A stretch of DNA of 64,000 nt from Eshraghiella crossota (GTDB lineage Bacteria; Bacillota; Clostridia; Lachnospirales; Lachnospiraceae). This document shows, one piece after another, positions 52,741-61,200 of the stretch. Location of the stretch: positions 2,095,001 to 2,159,000 of the forward strand of contig NZ_CP102270.1 of NCBI RefSeq assembly GCF_025148445.1. The letters run 5' to 3'. The notes below the pieces were generated by a model. The model ran no database searches. It was not told where the DNA came from and was given only the letters and a program-made list of their open reading frames with translations. Positions within the stretch are counted from its first letter, which is position 1; the number at the start of each line of letters is the position of its first letter. The position numbers were made by a program, and so were the translations under genes.

Positions 52741-54046
52741 AATTACCTCTGAATCTTTTTAACATTATTAACCCTGCGGCTGTAGTTATAAACTCCGTCA
52801 CAGGGAAGGTACACCAGAAATATTTAAGTCCAAGCTTTGAGAACAACCAGCCTAAAGGTACAAACAATACCACCGTCCTTAAAACCGTCAGCAGCGAACT
52901 TTTAACAGACTGTCCGATTGCCTGAAAATATACAGGAAACGTAAGTGACGTTACAAGGAGTATAAAAGACATACCTATAATGTGAAAGGCATTAACTCCA
53001 ATCTCAATTACCTTTGCGTCCCTTGAAAATACCCTTAACATCGGCCCCGGAATTATCTCAAAGCAAAGGATTCCTATAATCATAAGAGTCCATCCAAAAA
53101 TTACCGCATCTTTTAACGTCTTTTTGCATCTGTCATACATACCGGCACCGTAGTTGTAGCTTATGACGGGAACTATACAGGTCTGCATTGCCCCTAACGG
53201 AATAAAGAAAAACGACTGCCATTTATAGTACAATCCCAGTGTCGTTACTGCCTGGTCTGAAAATCCCTTTAGAATCATATTAAGCCCAAATATATAAAAT
53301 GTATACGCCGACTGCATTAAAATATTAGGGAATCCAAGATAATAGATTTTTTTGACATACTTTTTATAAACTGAAAGTGGGGGAGATTTCCTGAATCCCT
53401 TAGTCATTACGATTACAGCCGCAGCTATCTGCCCCGTTACCGTGGCTACTGCCGCACCTGCTATTCCAAGTGCCGGAAAAAATCCTATTCCGAATATAAG
53501 GAGGTAATCCAATATAATATTAATTACCGCACCTGCTATCTGGGCTATCATAGGAAGCTTCATATTACCTTCTGACTGCAATACTTTTGTCCATGCACTT
53601 TCAAGAAAAAGTCCTATGCTTAATACGGAAACTATCCTCCCATAAGTAACCACTTCTTTAATTATCTCCGGTGATTTGGTTGACATTCCCGCATATTTCG
53701 GCATAAGAAAAAAGCTGACTGTAGCAAAAACAGCCCACATCACAAGTGCAAGCAATGTGGCTGTTCCTGCCGTTTCATCTTTTTCTTTTACTTTACCCAT
53801 TCCGAGATAATGTGCCATTAAAGTGTTGATACCGACGCCCGTTCCCACGGCTACCGCTATCATTAAAAGCTGTATCGGATAGATTATCGATAATGCCGTA
53901 AGTCCGGCCTCCGAGTATCTTCCCACAAATATACTGTCCACCATGTTATATAACGCCTGTATAAGCTGTGCTGCCATTACAGGAGGTGCCAGTTTAAATA
54001 ATATTTTCCATATTCCGTCTTTTCCGAAATCTATTCCGTTATTCAT
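52733..54046 (-). CDS. MATE family efflux transporter
   Basis: 437 residues from ATG 54046 (AAGAAGG upstream; the frame is open 27 bases further). Twelve hydrophobic helices. Family features: LFKLAPPVMAAQLIQALYNM, VDSIFVGRYSEAGLTALSI, GVGINTLMAHYLGMGK, and PLGAMQTCIVPVISYNYGA in the second half, as in the NorM/DinF-like branch. It overlaps the hybrid kinase start by 8 bases. Substrate unknown; distinct from the MATE gene at 28.9 kb. Confidence 0.92.
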   Translation of the reverse strand: MNNGIDFGKDGIWKILFKLAPPVMAAQLIQALYNMVDSIFVGRYSEAGLTALSIIYPIQLLMIAVAVGTGVGINTLMAHYLGMGKVKEKDETAGTATLLALVMWAVFATVSFFLMPKYAGMSTKSPEIIKEVVTYGRIVSVLSIGLFLESAWTKVLQSEGNMKLPMIAQIAGAVINIILDYLLIFGIGFFPALGIAGAAVATVTGQIAAAVIVMTKGFRKSPPLSVYKKYVKKIYYLGFPNILMQSAYTFYIFGLNMILKGFSDQAVTTLGLYYKWQSFFFIPLGAMQTCIVPVISYNYGAGMYDRCKKTLKDAVIFGWTLMIIGILCFEIIPGPMLRVFSRDAKVIEIGVNAFHIIGMSFILLVTSLTFPVYFQAIGQSVKSSLLTVLRTVVLFVPLGWLFSKLGLKYFWCTFPVTEFITTAAGLIMLKRFRGNYE

Positions 54047-54130
54047 ATAATACCTTCTTATGTATATCACCAAATGGTATTATAACACATGTCACATTAT
54101 TTTTACCATCCCAAATCCATAAGCCAGTTA

Positions 54131-54223
54131 TTAAGACAAGATATAATACTCTTTTACACTTTGCCGCAATCCCTGCGTCATGTTCAATGCTCCTGTAGGC
54201 TCACCGGCAAAAAGTATTCCCGT
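54131..54223 (-). pseudogene. Fossil fragment of an ABC transporter ATPase
   Basis: After the anti-sigma stop, the minus strand reads TGILFAGEPTGALNMTQG, ending at a TAA at 54131. This is the Walker B/D-loop segment of a LolD/MacB-type ABC ATPase (usual ILFADEPTGALDS), with the catalytic DEP changed to GEP. Only about 30 codons remain, with no start or Walker A. Sigma/anti-sigma operons of this kind are often followed by an ABC exporter, so this looks like the residue of one. Confidence 0.65.
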
Positions 54224-54224
54224 C

Positions 54225-55028
54225 TTACTTAACGAACAATTCCATTATATCTACTGCAAGTTTTGTCTGTTTTTCGGTTCTGCCGATTGACATCTGATAT
54301 TGTATGCCGTGAGCACAAAAATATACGGTCTGATATTCATCAGGGTCATGCGTATTTCTAACACCTTCCATAGGCTCATCCTTTCCTTCCCAGATAAAAT
54401 ATGCTTTTGAACCGTTACTGAGCGTGTATACAAATGACGCTTTTACATTATCACGACCATCACCAAGTTCATCTCCGTCTTTTACTTCATTAGCAAAGAA
54501 CTGTGAATTTATTAATGCGCTCTGACCTGTGGATATCTGTCTGACGGTCATTGAACACCGCACAATATTATATTTATCAGAAAAGCCTACCATCATATCT
54601 CTAAATACAAAATCTTTATCTTCCGGCAACTTCATTCCTGTATAATCTTCTAAAAGATTACCATCCTCAAATGCAACCCAGTAAGATATATGATCTTTGT
54701 ATTTAATTTGTTGGACATCCTCTTTTGATATGAATCTTTCAATATCAAAATACACCGGCTCCATAGGCTCCATCTCCACCGTCCTGTTTCCAATCACAAG
54801 GCTGTATGAGTTGTAAATATTTTCGCCATACGTAATTGCTGACGGAACTCCGATTGCCACAATAATAACTGCTGCCACTAGTCCTGCAAGGGCATAAATT
54901 TTTCTAAGGCTGATTTTCTTTTTAGGTGCTTTTTCTTCACATTTCTCAAGAATCATCCTGTCCAAGCCAATATTATGTTTTATTCTGTCCTGTTCTATTC
55001 TGTATTCTTTTTCAAAATCCATATCCAC
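54225..55028 (-). CDS. Probable anti-sigma factor, single-pass membrane protein
   Basis: 267 residues. The cytoplasmic N-terminus (about 1-43) would bind sigma. One hydrophobic helix, IYALAGLVAAVIIVAIGVP, lies at about 44-62, and the rest is a large outside domain ending with an HGIQYQMSIG segment of DUF4367 type. It overlaps the ECF sigma gene by 17 bases, the usual coupling of sigma and anti-sigma. Signal unknown. Confidence 0.82.
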   Translation of the reverse strand: MDMDFEKEYRIEQDRIKHNIGLDRMILEKCEEKAPKKKISLRKIYALAGLVAAVIIVAIGVPSAITYGENIYNSYSLVIGNRTVEMEPMEPVYFDIERFISKEDVQQIKYKDHISYWVAFEDGNLLEDYTGMKLPEDKDFVFRDMMVGFSDKYNIVRCSMTVRQISTGQSALINSQFFANEVKDGDELGDGRDNVKASFVYTLSNGSKAYFIWEGKDEPMEGVRNTHDPDEYQTVYFCAHGIQYQMSIGRTEKQTKLAVDIMELFVK

Positions 55029-55500
55029 GTACCTCCTTTTCCGATAACATTCCTTTCAAACGTTCCCGTCCTCTTGACAACTGACTGGCTATTGTATTCT
55101 CTTTTTCCCCAAGCATAAGGGCAATCTCTTTGATACTGTAGCCTTCATAATAAAAAAGATGAATTACTGTCCTATATTTTTCCGGCATATCCTGCACCAG
55201 CTCTGTAAGATACCCATTTTCCTGTCCGTTACCGGCATCGGGTTCTTTTTCTTCATAACTGACTTTCCTGTGCCATGATGATTTCCAGTAATCTTTGCAG
55301 CAATTAACGGTTGTCCTCATAAGCCACGCTTTAAGGTGTTCCTCAGGTTCTATTCTATTGTCTTGTTTTATAAGCTTCAGGAAAACATTCTGGTAAATAT
55401 CATCTGCTTTGTCTTTATTTTTCATTTTGAGATATGCCAGCCTGTAAACGCTGTCGCCGTATTTTTTAATAATGTTTTCTAATTCATCGCGACTATACAA
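55012..55500 (-). CDS. ECF-type RNA polymerase sigma factor
   Basis: 162 residues from TTG 55500. Region 2 has DSVYRLAYLKMKNKDKADDI and YQNVFLKLIK; region 4 has MPEKYRTVIHLFYYEGYSIK and EIALMLGEKENTIASQLSRG. The frame also holds ATG 55530, but that ATG has no ribosome site. AGGAAGGAG is 9 bases from TTG 55500, which gives an ordinary ECF start (xYSRDELENIIKKYG). It is translationally coupled to the anti-sigma gene. Its regulon probably includes this operon. Confidence 0.93.
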   Translation of the reverse strand: MYSRDELENIIKKYGDSVYRLAYLKMKNKDKADDIYQNVFLKLIKQDNRIEPEEHLKAWLMRTTVNCCKDYWKSSWHRKVSYEEKEPDAGNGQENGYLTELVQDMPEKYRTVIHLFYYEGYSIKEIALMLGEKENTIASQLSRGRERLKGMLSEKEVRGYGF

Positions 55501-55627
55501 ACCATTTTTCTCCTTCCTCTGTTCTTTCATTCATAAAACCGGTTTCACTATATATACGATTCAACTCGGTAAAAAATTGCATTGCCTATAATTTTTTTAC
55601 AATAATATTTTCACTTAGTCAAACCAA

Positions 55628-55666
55628 TAAAAAATACCACTTAATGAACCTTCTATTCATTAAGTG
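55628..55666 (-). terminator. Intrinsic terminator after the small Met/Asp-rich gene
   Basis: Perfect 11-bp stem CACTTAATGAA (55638-55648) / TTCATTAAGTG (55656-55666), 7-base loop, followed on the minus strand by TATTTTTTATT. Confidence 0.85.
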
Positions 55667-55689
55667 ATATTAAAACTTTTACATTATTC

Positions 55690-55872
55690 TTATTCCCACT
55701 CATCTATTTTGGTTCCTGAATCACCGATTAGAAAGTGCATCTCTCCGGTGTCCATATCCATTCCTATATTGTCTGACATTTTCATCATCATATCTCCGTC
55801 GGAATCCATGTACATATTATCAGAGATTTTATGGCAAAAATCTCCATCATTCATATCAAAAAATAAACCCAT
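55690..55872 (-). CDS. Small Met/Asp-rich protein of unknown function
   Basis: 60 residues beginning MGLFFDMNDGDFCHKISDN and ending GTKIDEWE. It is rich in Met and Asp, with a repeated DSDGDMMMKMSDN-like pattern and no signal peptide or membrane helix. The start has GGAAAG at good spacing. It follows the HTH-ankyrin gene by 3 bases and is closed by a terminator, so both form an operon. Composition could suit metal binding, but this is speculation. Confidence 0.7.
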   Translation of the reverse strand: MGLFFDMNDGDFCHKISDNMYMDSDGDMMMKMSDNIGMDMDTGEMHFLIGDSGTKIDEWE

Positions 55873-55875
55873 AAT

Positions 55876-57150
55876 TTATCTTTCCTTTCCTAATTCAATA
55901 ATTTTATTTGCTAAATCATTAAGCTTTTCAACTAATTCTTTTATCGGTTCTTTTTCAGGAGTTTTTTCAATACTGATTATATTGGAAACCATTCCTTCAA
56001 TTACACCTCTTTTTATACCATAATTATACGAAACTATTTTTTCATCAGAATTATATTTAAATCCACATAATGCATTTTTAATTGCTCTATCTCTGTTAAT
56101 TTTCTTAAGTTCCGGTGTTATCCAATCTCCACATTCTTCATCAGCTTTTGTAATAAGCATCTGCATATATGTATTCATATTCTCCGACAGGCAGTTAAAA
56201 ACATATTCATTGTGTATAATGCTTTTTTCTAACACTCTTTCAACATTTTTGTTGCCGTTTTCAATCATAATCTCAATTACTTCAGATAAGTAAGGGTAAA
56301 TAAATCTATTCGTATGATTAAGTCTGTCTTTTACCTCATATTCATCTGAATAATATTCAATAATATCGTCCTCCGATTCCGCAATTTTACAAATTAAGTC
56401 TTCATTACGTTGTCTAATCAAATCATCGCCAAATGTCCCACATATATTAATATTATACATTGCCGGGTTCATCCTCGCTCTTAACTTTTCTAACATTTCA
56501 AAATCTTTTTTTTCAGTTGCTAAAGCAAGAACTCTTGTCCTTAGAACTTCCTCATAAAAAAGATTATCCGGTTCATAATACGTATTTGGAATAGGCCATA
56601 TATCTGTTTTTCCGATGTCACGTCGTTTGATATCGGTTTTTAATCCAAACGAAATTCCATTTCCCATTGCACTGTTATCGGCAAATTCCAAATGTCCATT
56701 TTCCATGAGAAATTTTATAAAATCATAATTTTTAAACTCCAGTGCATAATCCACAACAGATTTACCATACTCATCATAATTCAGGAACAAATTATCTTCC
56801 CGATTCATATACGCTTCCCATTCTTTACGATTTCGTGAAAATGCCACTTCATAATTTGTAATATGATTCTTTATCGGTCTATAACAATCTCCACAGCTAA
56901 GGATCTGTTCACAGGACACTTGCAACAATTCACAAAAAAACGGTAAATCATCTACCTGAACTGTTGCCCGGTCACCCTTAATTATCTGATTCACTTTGTT
57001 GGTTGTTCTTCTTATTTGTTCTGAATCCGCTTCATCAAATCCCATTTTTTTAATGTACTCGATACAAAACTGTCTCTGACTGGGATATTTACTATAGATT
57101 AGTTTCTTAATGTATGCACCTATCTGCTTACTATCCTTTACTTCAAACAT
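55876..57150 (-). CDS. HTH protein with ankyrin-like region
   Basis: 424 residues. The N-terminus (about 1-85) looks like an XRE-type helix-turn-helix: IGAYIKKLIYSKYPSQRQFC, NKVNQIIKGDRATVQVDDL and LPFFCELLQVSCEQIL. Residues about 125-160 have an ankyrin-like repeat, DEYGKSVVDYALEFKNYDF and IKFLMENGHLEF. The rest is helical and ends in a charged coiled coil. I do not know a function. It is followed by the small Met/Asp-rich gene. It is probably the native downstream neighbour of rpsI before the island entered. Confidence 0.72.
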   Translation of the reverse strand: MFEVKDSKQIGAYIKKLIYSKYPSQRQFCIEYIKKMGFDEADSEQIRRTTNKVNQIIKGDRATVQVDDLPFFCELLQVSCEQILSCGDCYRPIKNHITNYEVAFSRNRKEWEAYMNREDNLFLNYDEYGKSVVDYALEFKNYDFIKFLMENGHLEFADNSAMGNGISFGLKTDIKRRDIGKTDIWPIPNTYYEPDNLFYEEVLRTRVLALATEKKDFEMLEKLRARMNPAMYNINICGTFGDDLIRQRNEDLICKIAESEDDIIEYYSDEYEVKDRLNHTNRFIYPYLSEVIEIMIENGNKNVERVLEKSIIHNEYVFNCLSENMNTYMQMLITKADEECGDWITPELKKINRDRAIKNALCGFKYNSDEKIVSYNYGIKRGVIEGMVSNIISIEKTPEKEPIKELVEKLNDLANKIIELGKER

Positions 57151-57390
57151 CCTAAACCCTTCTCTCCTTGTTTTGATGTCCTAATTATATAACTTGGGAT
57201 AATTTTTGGATAGTATTCAATTATCATACAGTTTTTGGGTATTATTGGGGGATGGTTGGTTTTGTATGATTTTATCATAACCTGCTATAGGTTTTTTACA
57301 AATTTTCGCGTTATTTATTGCAGCCTTGACAGCTTTAATTATCTTTCCACTCTGATTGTTTGTAATAATATTTATCCTACCACCGTTAAT
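57151..57390. other. Gene-poor stretch left of the island repeat
   Basis: Apart from the HTH gene's leader (AAGGAGAG before ATG 57150) I see no gene or structure. An open frame of 109 codons crosses the island repeat but resembles nothing. Confidence 0.5.
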
Positions 57391-57454
57391 ATAAAAAACA
57401 CCCCAGACCAAAGTCTGGGGTGTTAATACACATCTGTGTAAAATTATCTCTTTG
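57391..57454 (-). repeat. Left direct repeat of the rpsI-end island (att-like, with terminator copy)
   Basis: 64 bases, matching 62219-62282 with three mismatches. It contains a copy of the rpsI terminator (CACCCCAGAC 57399-57408 / GTCTGGGGTG 57413-57422, T run on the minus strand) and the last coding bases of rpsI (AAAGAGATAA on the minus strand). It marks the left edge of the island. 57455-57626 to its right holds no recognisable gene. Confidence 0.85.
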
Positions 57455-57626
57455 TTAACGTTTAGATAACAAGAAAAGCCCAGAAATAGGGGATTTGTGT
57501 ATGACAGTGTTGCATATGTGTTGTATGCGGTTAGCTGCCCACACATTCCCAGAACTACTCATTACTTTAGCAAAGAAAGGACTAATACTATGAAAATACA
57601 TTTTGCTTACTACGGCTTTTAACATT

Positions 57627-57974
57627 TTAATCTTGACCTAGAAGCTCTGTATTATCATCCATTATTACTTCTTTAAAAGGTCTGTCTTGAATAACCATAC
57701 TATCTAATACTTCTGACATATCAGAATATGCTCCTAATAATTCGTATTCTCTTTTATCAGAAGCTATACACTCTTTTCTCCTATAGAGACTAAACAACAC
57801 TTCTTTTCCATCTGGTAATAATGCTGGTTCATCATACATATATCCAGTATGAAAACGATATTCTTTCCCTTCATACATAAAATCAAGCCCGAACCAATGT
57901 CCTCCAGATGGATTCCATTCACCAACATATTGTGAAGTAAACTGTTCTAATGATTCATATTCATTTTTTCTCAT
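57627..57974 (-). CDS. Small acidic protein, third gene of the DUF4417 operon
   Basis: 115 residues, MRKNEYESLEQFTSQYVGEW at the start and ending MDDNTELLGQD. Acidic and soluble, with no signal peptide. Segments GHWFGLDFMYEGKEYRFHTG and GKEVLFSLYRRKE look like beta strands. It overlaps the preceding gene by 4 bases (ATGA). The pairing of a basic protein with a small acidic partner resembles toxin-immunity or toxin-antitoxin layouts, but I know no family match. Confidence 0.7.
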   Translation of the reverse strand: MRKNEYESLEQFTSQYVGEWNPSGGHWFGLDFMYEGKEYRFHTGYMYDEPALLPDGKEVLFSLYRRKECIASDKREYELLGAYSDMSEVLDSMVIQDRPFKEVIMDDNTELLGQD

Positions 57975-58360
57975 CGCAAATGAAACTCCTTTTTTATTTT
58001 CTTGATAAGTGCTTCTTCTGCCGCAGTAGGCGGAATTCCTGGATCATTTTTATTATGACTCAGATATTCATGTCTATGTGGCTGCACACCTTTATGAGGA
58101 TGTGCTAAATCAATGCTAACTGATTGCTTATGATTTTCATCATAGTATGCTAAATGCTTTAATTGTCCTTCTTTTACAACAGCATATATTCTTCCTGCTG
58201 TATGTGAGAATTCAGGTGCCTTGACACTTTTTGAATCCTGTATTATTACCTTTACATTACTATCTCCCCTTAAAGTTCCTATAGATTTATAGTGTTGGCC
58301 TCCTTCTTTAAACATGAAATTTCCCAGTTCAACACTTTCAAAAGCTCCACGTGATCCCAT
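57971..58360 (-). CDS. MGSRGA-type phage/ICE-like protein, possible toxin domain
   Basis: 129 residues from ATG 58360 (AAGGAGG upstream; the longer frame lies in DUF4417). The start MGSRGAF is shared by small proteins of phages and conjugative elements. The middle has SHTAGRIYAVVKEGQLKHLAYY, and the end is His-rich (DLAHPHKGVQPHRHEYLSHN) with a basic tail. This kind of His-rich end occurs in C-terminal toxin domains of mobile-element proteins. Biochemical role unknown. It starts one base after the DUF4417 stop and overlaps the acidic protein gene. Confidence 0.68.
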   Translation of the reverse strand: MGSRGAFESVELGNFMFKEGGQHYKSIGTLRGDSNVKVIIQDSKSVKAPEFSHTAGRIYAVVKEGQLKHLAYYDENHKQSVSIDLAHPHKGVQPHRHEYLSHNKNDPGIPPTAAEEALIKKIKKEFHLR

Positions 58361-58361
58361 A

Positions 58362-59051
58362 TTATACTGCCTCCTTAATTTCAAACACCTGCGATATCCC
58401 TTCAATTCTTAATTGAAATGATTCTCTTGAAAATGCATCTGAATATTTGTAGTTAACAAATCTTCCGGTCATTCCCTCAATCATATCCCCATAGACAATG
58501 ATTAGTGAGGGGGTTAATCTTTTTTTCATTTCATTAAAGCCTTTTAGGAAAACTTCTGTATTATTCTGGCATCCTAATGTTGAGATAATCACAATGCCAC
58601 CTTTTTCAACTCCTCCAAAAACTATATCATATGTATCTGGTAACGCCCAACCAATTGTAGGATATACTGTACTACCAAAGTTTTGCCAAGTTTTTCCTAA
58701 CCATCTAGACATATATACATTATGTCGTATATCATTTATATTCATTTCCGGATATATGCTGAAATCAGGTGTCGCAATTGCATAAAATGACTGAAATAAA
58801 CCAATCTTCTTTAAAGGTGTATTCCATAAATTCAATAAACGATAGTCATAGTTAAACATTAATAAAACCATATTATCATTCTTCTTTTTGGGCGATGCAT
58901 TCTGTAACCCTGTCACACCAATATTTTGCCATTCTTTTTCGTGAAATTCAGTTTTGTTAATTATAGGAAATCCATTTTCATCCAGTTGATGTTCTCCAAC
59001 AACCGGACGCAAAACCTTATACTTTTCGTACTCTGATAATCCTTTTATCAT
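58362..59051 (-). CDS. DUF4417 family protein
   Basis: 229 residues. The middle and end fit DUF4417, a family I associate with phages and integrative elements: DYRLLNLWNTPLKKIGLFQS, TPDFSIYPEMNINDIRHNVY, WALPDTYDIVFGGVEKGGIV, then TLGCQNNTEVFLKGFNEM and IIVYGDM. No signal peptide. It leads a three-gene operon with tightly packed stops and starts and is divergent from an HTH regulator. Function unknown. Confidence 0.82.
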   Translation of the reverse strand: MIKGLSEYEKYKVLRPVVGEHQLDENGFPIINKTEFHEKEWQNIGVTGLQNASPKKKNDNMVLLMFNYDYRLLNLWNTPLKKIGLFQSFYAIATPDFSIYPEMNINDIRHNVYMSRWLGKTWQNFGSTVYPTIGWALPDTYDIVFGGVEKGGIVIISTLGCQNNTEVFLKGFNEMKKRLTPSLIIVYGDMIEGMTGRFVNYKYSDAFSRESFQLRIEGISQVFEIKEAV

Positions 59052-59151
59052 ATCAATTTCCTTTCCGACTCAAAAGTCATATTAATAATATTTAACAAGA
59101 TTTAATAAATCATTATCATAAAATGCATTTTTTATATCCATTTATTTTTAA

Positions 59152-59180
59152 TTGACAAACCTTGCATAATAATGCACTAT
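59152..59180 (+). promoter_or_regulatory. Promoter/operator of the island HTH gene
   Basis: TTGACA (59152-59157), 17 bases, CACTAT (59175-59180) as a weak -10. The inverted repeat TGCAT-AATA-ATGCA (59163-59176) lies in the spacer, a likely operator. A related ATGCAT (59123-59128) lies toward the divergent DUF4417 gene. The intergenic stretch 59052-59324 has no other gene. Confidence 0.5.
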
Positions 59181-59324
59181 ATTTTTGATAACACAAAAAA
59201 TGTATTATCATATTTATACATTAGCACATCTTTCATATTTGTAAACTATCGTTATCAAATTATTTCATTTATGATAATTTATTCTGCGCTGTTATCATTT
59301 TTAAGCAAAGGAGATTTATTTAAT

Positions 59325-59975
59325 ATGGCATATATTTCTTATTCACTAAAAAAAGAGTACAAAAAAGAAACCAACGCACAACGAACAAAAAATTTAAAAA
59401 GACTAAGAGAAATTATTGCAAAATTATCTTTATCAGATTTTGCAACAGAAACCGGAATAACAAAAAACGATTTAAGTATGCTTGAAAATGGAGAAAAAAC
59501 ACTTTCACTTTTTCATATCCAAGCCTATAAAAAATTCTTTCTTGAAAAATATACAATAAATCTATCTGTTGACTATATAATGGGCTACACTGATATAATG
59601 GAAAATAATAATCTTAATTATCAACGTGAAGTAGGTTTATCTAGTGATGCAATTAATACATTGAAAATTTTCAAAAAATCATACAACGAATTATTAGATG
59701 TAACAAATTCATTGTTTTCTGATAAAGATAAAGCAATTGCATTGTTTTCAAATATACGTATTATTATTTCTGATGATACATGGCACCCATGCATAGCACA
59801 TTATATTAATGACTCTGCAGAACAAGTAAAATATGAAGATATCAACATTCCCAATCGCTTGGGATTTTATTGTGATAATTATGGAGTATTATTAATAGAT
59901 GAAGGTATTTTAAAAAGTCATTCCTTATTAAAAATCCAAGAGATTTTAGAGAGTTACAAAAGAAATGATGATTAA
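59325..59975 (+). CDS. XRE-family helix-turn-helix regulator
   Basis: 216 residues from ATG 59325 (AAAGGAG, 11-base spacing). The frame is open to 59172 but that part is hydrophobic and without a ribosome site. The helix-turn-helix lies at about 25-70: LKRLREIIAKLSLSDFATET, then GITKNDLSMLENGEKTL. The C-terminal 130 residues are unfamiliar. It is divergent from the DUF4417 operon and probably controls it through the inverted repeat between them. Confidence 0.8.
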   Translation: MAYISYSLKKEYKKETNAQRTKNLKRLREIIAKLSLSDFATETGITKNDLSMLENGEKTLSLFHIQAYKKFFLEKYTINLSVDYIMGYTDIMENNNLNYQREVGLSSDAINTLKIFKKSYNELLDVTNSLFSDKDKAIALFSNIRIIISDDTWHPCIAHYINDSAEQVKYEDINIPNRLGFYCDNYGVLLIDEGILKSHSLLKIQEILESYKRNDD

Positions 59976-60127
59976 TGAAATTACCAAATAGCTTTGGTTC
60001 TGATAGTGATTATTAGAAAATATAGTCATATACTTAAATAAATTTATCTCCCATTAAGCATATTTGGTATCAGGTAAATAACCCGCACTAACTAAAAATG
60101 AATGCCACCTGAAATCAGATGGCATTG

Positions 60128-60969
60128 TTAACTCTGTTTCTTCAGTTGTTTGCAGCAGTCAGGAAGCGTTTCCGACCATGGCATAAGTTTCTTCAGGTCT
60201 TCCTCTGGAACTTCATTTCGGGGATACTCTTTCAGTTGTTCCATCAGAAACTTAAAATACTCAAAAGGATTCACACCATTGGCTTTCGCTGTTTCTGCAA
60301 TAGAATACAGGAATGCACTTGCCTTTGCTCCTTTCTTGGAATCTATGATGTGCCAGCTATGTTTTCCAACGCAGAATTTTTTGATGCTGCGTTCCGCGTC
60401 ATTATTATCCAACGGAATAATCGCTAATTCTAGAAAGACTCGAAGATATTTTTCCTGGTTCACAGAATAGGTCAGTGCCTTCCTCAAATCAGTTGAGGAT
60501 ATGACCTTATTGTTCAGGATATCTTTTACCCACGCAAAGAAAGCATCAACCAGTGGCTTTACTGATTGCTGTCTATTATCAAGAATCTCCTGTGGTTATT
60601 TGCCCTTGCAGAAATTGTCTGTATTGAAAATAACGGCGATTCTTTCTGTAGCCTCCCTGGCGATCTGTTGTACAGGAGATAATGCAGCTCCTTTTTTTCT
60701 GTTTTCACGATTTCTGCATATTTTCGTTTACAGTGAGCCTTATTCCAGTTCTCGAATAAGGCTTATTATCCCAGCAATTCGCATTTCCCAAATGTTCCAA
60801 TTTGCGAGCAATCTTGTGATACTGGGCAAGACCGTCGGTAACCAGGATTCCCTTAAAGTTCTTATAATACTCTTTGGGATGATCACTGTGGCGTGTTTTC
60901 TGGTATTCATCCACAATGATCTTTGGATCCGGGCTAAGCTCACCGGTCAGATGCACCCACATGTAGCAT
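60128..60969 (-). pseudogene. IS66 family transposase remnant
   Basis: The 5' part reads CYMWVHLTGELSPDPKIIVD, then DEYQKTRHSDHPKEYYKNFK and ILVTDGLAQY; the 3' part reads SSTDLRKALTYSVNQEKYLR, PLDNNDAERSIKKF and ANGVNPFEYFKFLMEQLK. Both are IS66 TnpC motifs. They are separated by a frameshift after NCW, another in the A run near 60705, and a TAA near 60597. The 5' end is lost where it meets the DpnI-like fragment at about 60970. No TnpA or TnpB is present. A hairpin (AGCCTTATTC/GAATAAGGCT, 60736-60763) lies at the first lesion. Confidence 0.88.
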
Positions 60970-61200
60970 CTTATTACTAATAGAGCCCCCTTTACTTTTT
61001 AACTCATATTCTTCCATACAAGATGGGCAAAAGAAATCTGCAACCGGTCTGTTATTTTCAAAATGAGAGATATATTTATTCCCACAATATGGACAAAACA
61101 TATTACTATCCACCCAATCTTCTGTTATAACTCTTATTCATTGAGCATTGTTTGAATAATTTTCTGCTTTTCTTCCATCCATCTGTAATTTCAATGTCAT
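60970..61200 (-). pseudogene. DpnI-like methyl-directed restriction endonuclease, truncated
   Basis: ATG 61200 overlaps the methyltransferase stop (ATGA). After 20 codons a TGA (61138-61140) interrupts the frame; translation beyond gives RVITEDWVDSNMFCPYCGNK, ISHFENNRPVADFFCPSC and MEEYELKSKGGSISNK, then IS66 sequence. This matches the N-terminus of DpnI (LTEDWV, CPNCGN, HFENNRPVADFYC, EEFELKSKKG): four zinc cysteines and the PD-(D/E)XK residues D, E and K are kept. The catalytic C-terminal part and the winged helix are missing. It is a dead restriction gene. Confidence 0.85.

Noticed and set aside
57217-57546. A 109-codon minus-strand gene
   Set aside because: It crosses the island repeat and terminator hairpin, has no ribosome site and resembles no protein.
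57455-57625. A 56-codon minus-strand frame (MLKAVVSKMYFHS...) ending at the repeat, as an integrase tail
   Set aside because: No tyrosine-recombinase motif (R-H-x-x-R or the terminal Tyr box) is visible and no ribosome site precedes it.
57971-58405. Longer start (ATG 58405) of the MGSRGA protein
   Set aside because: It would lie inside DUF4417; AAGGAGG is positioned for ATG 58360 and MGSRGA is the usual start.
60501-60980. 159-codon plus-strand frame in the IS66 remnant
   Set aside because: It is antisense to recognisable TnpC motifs and has no features of its own.
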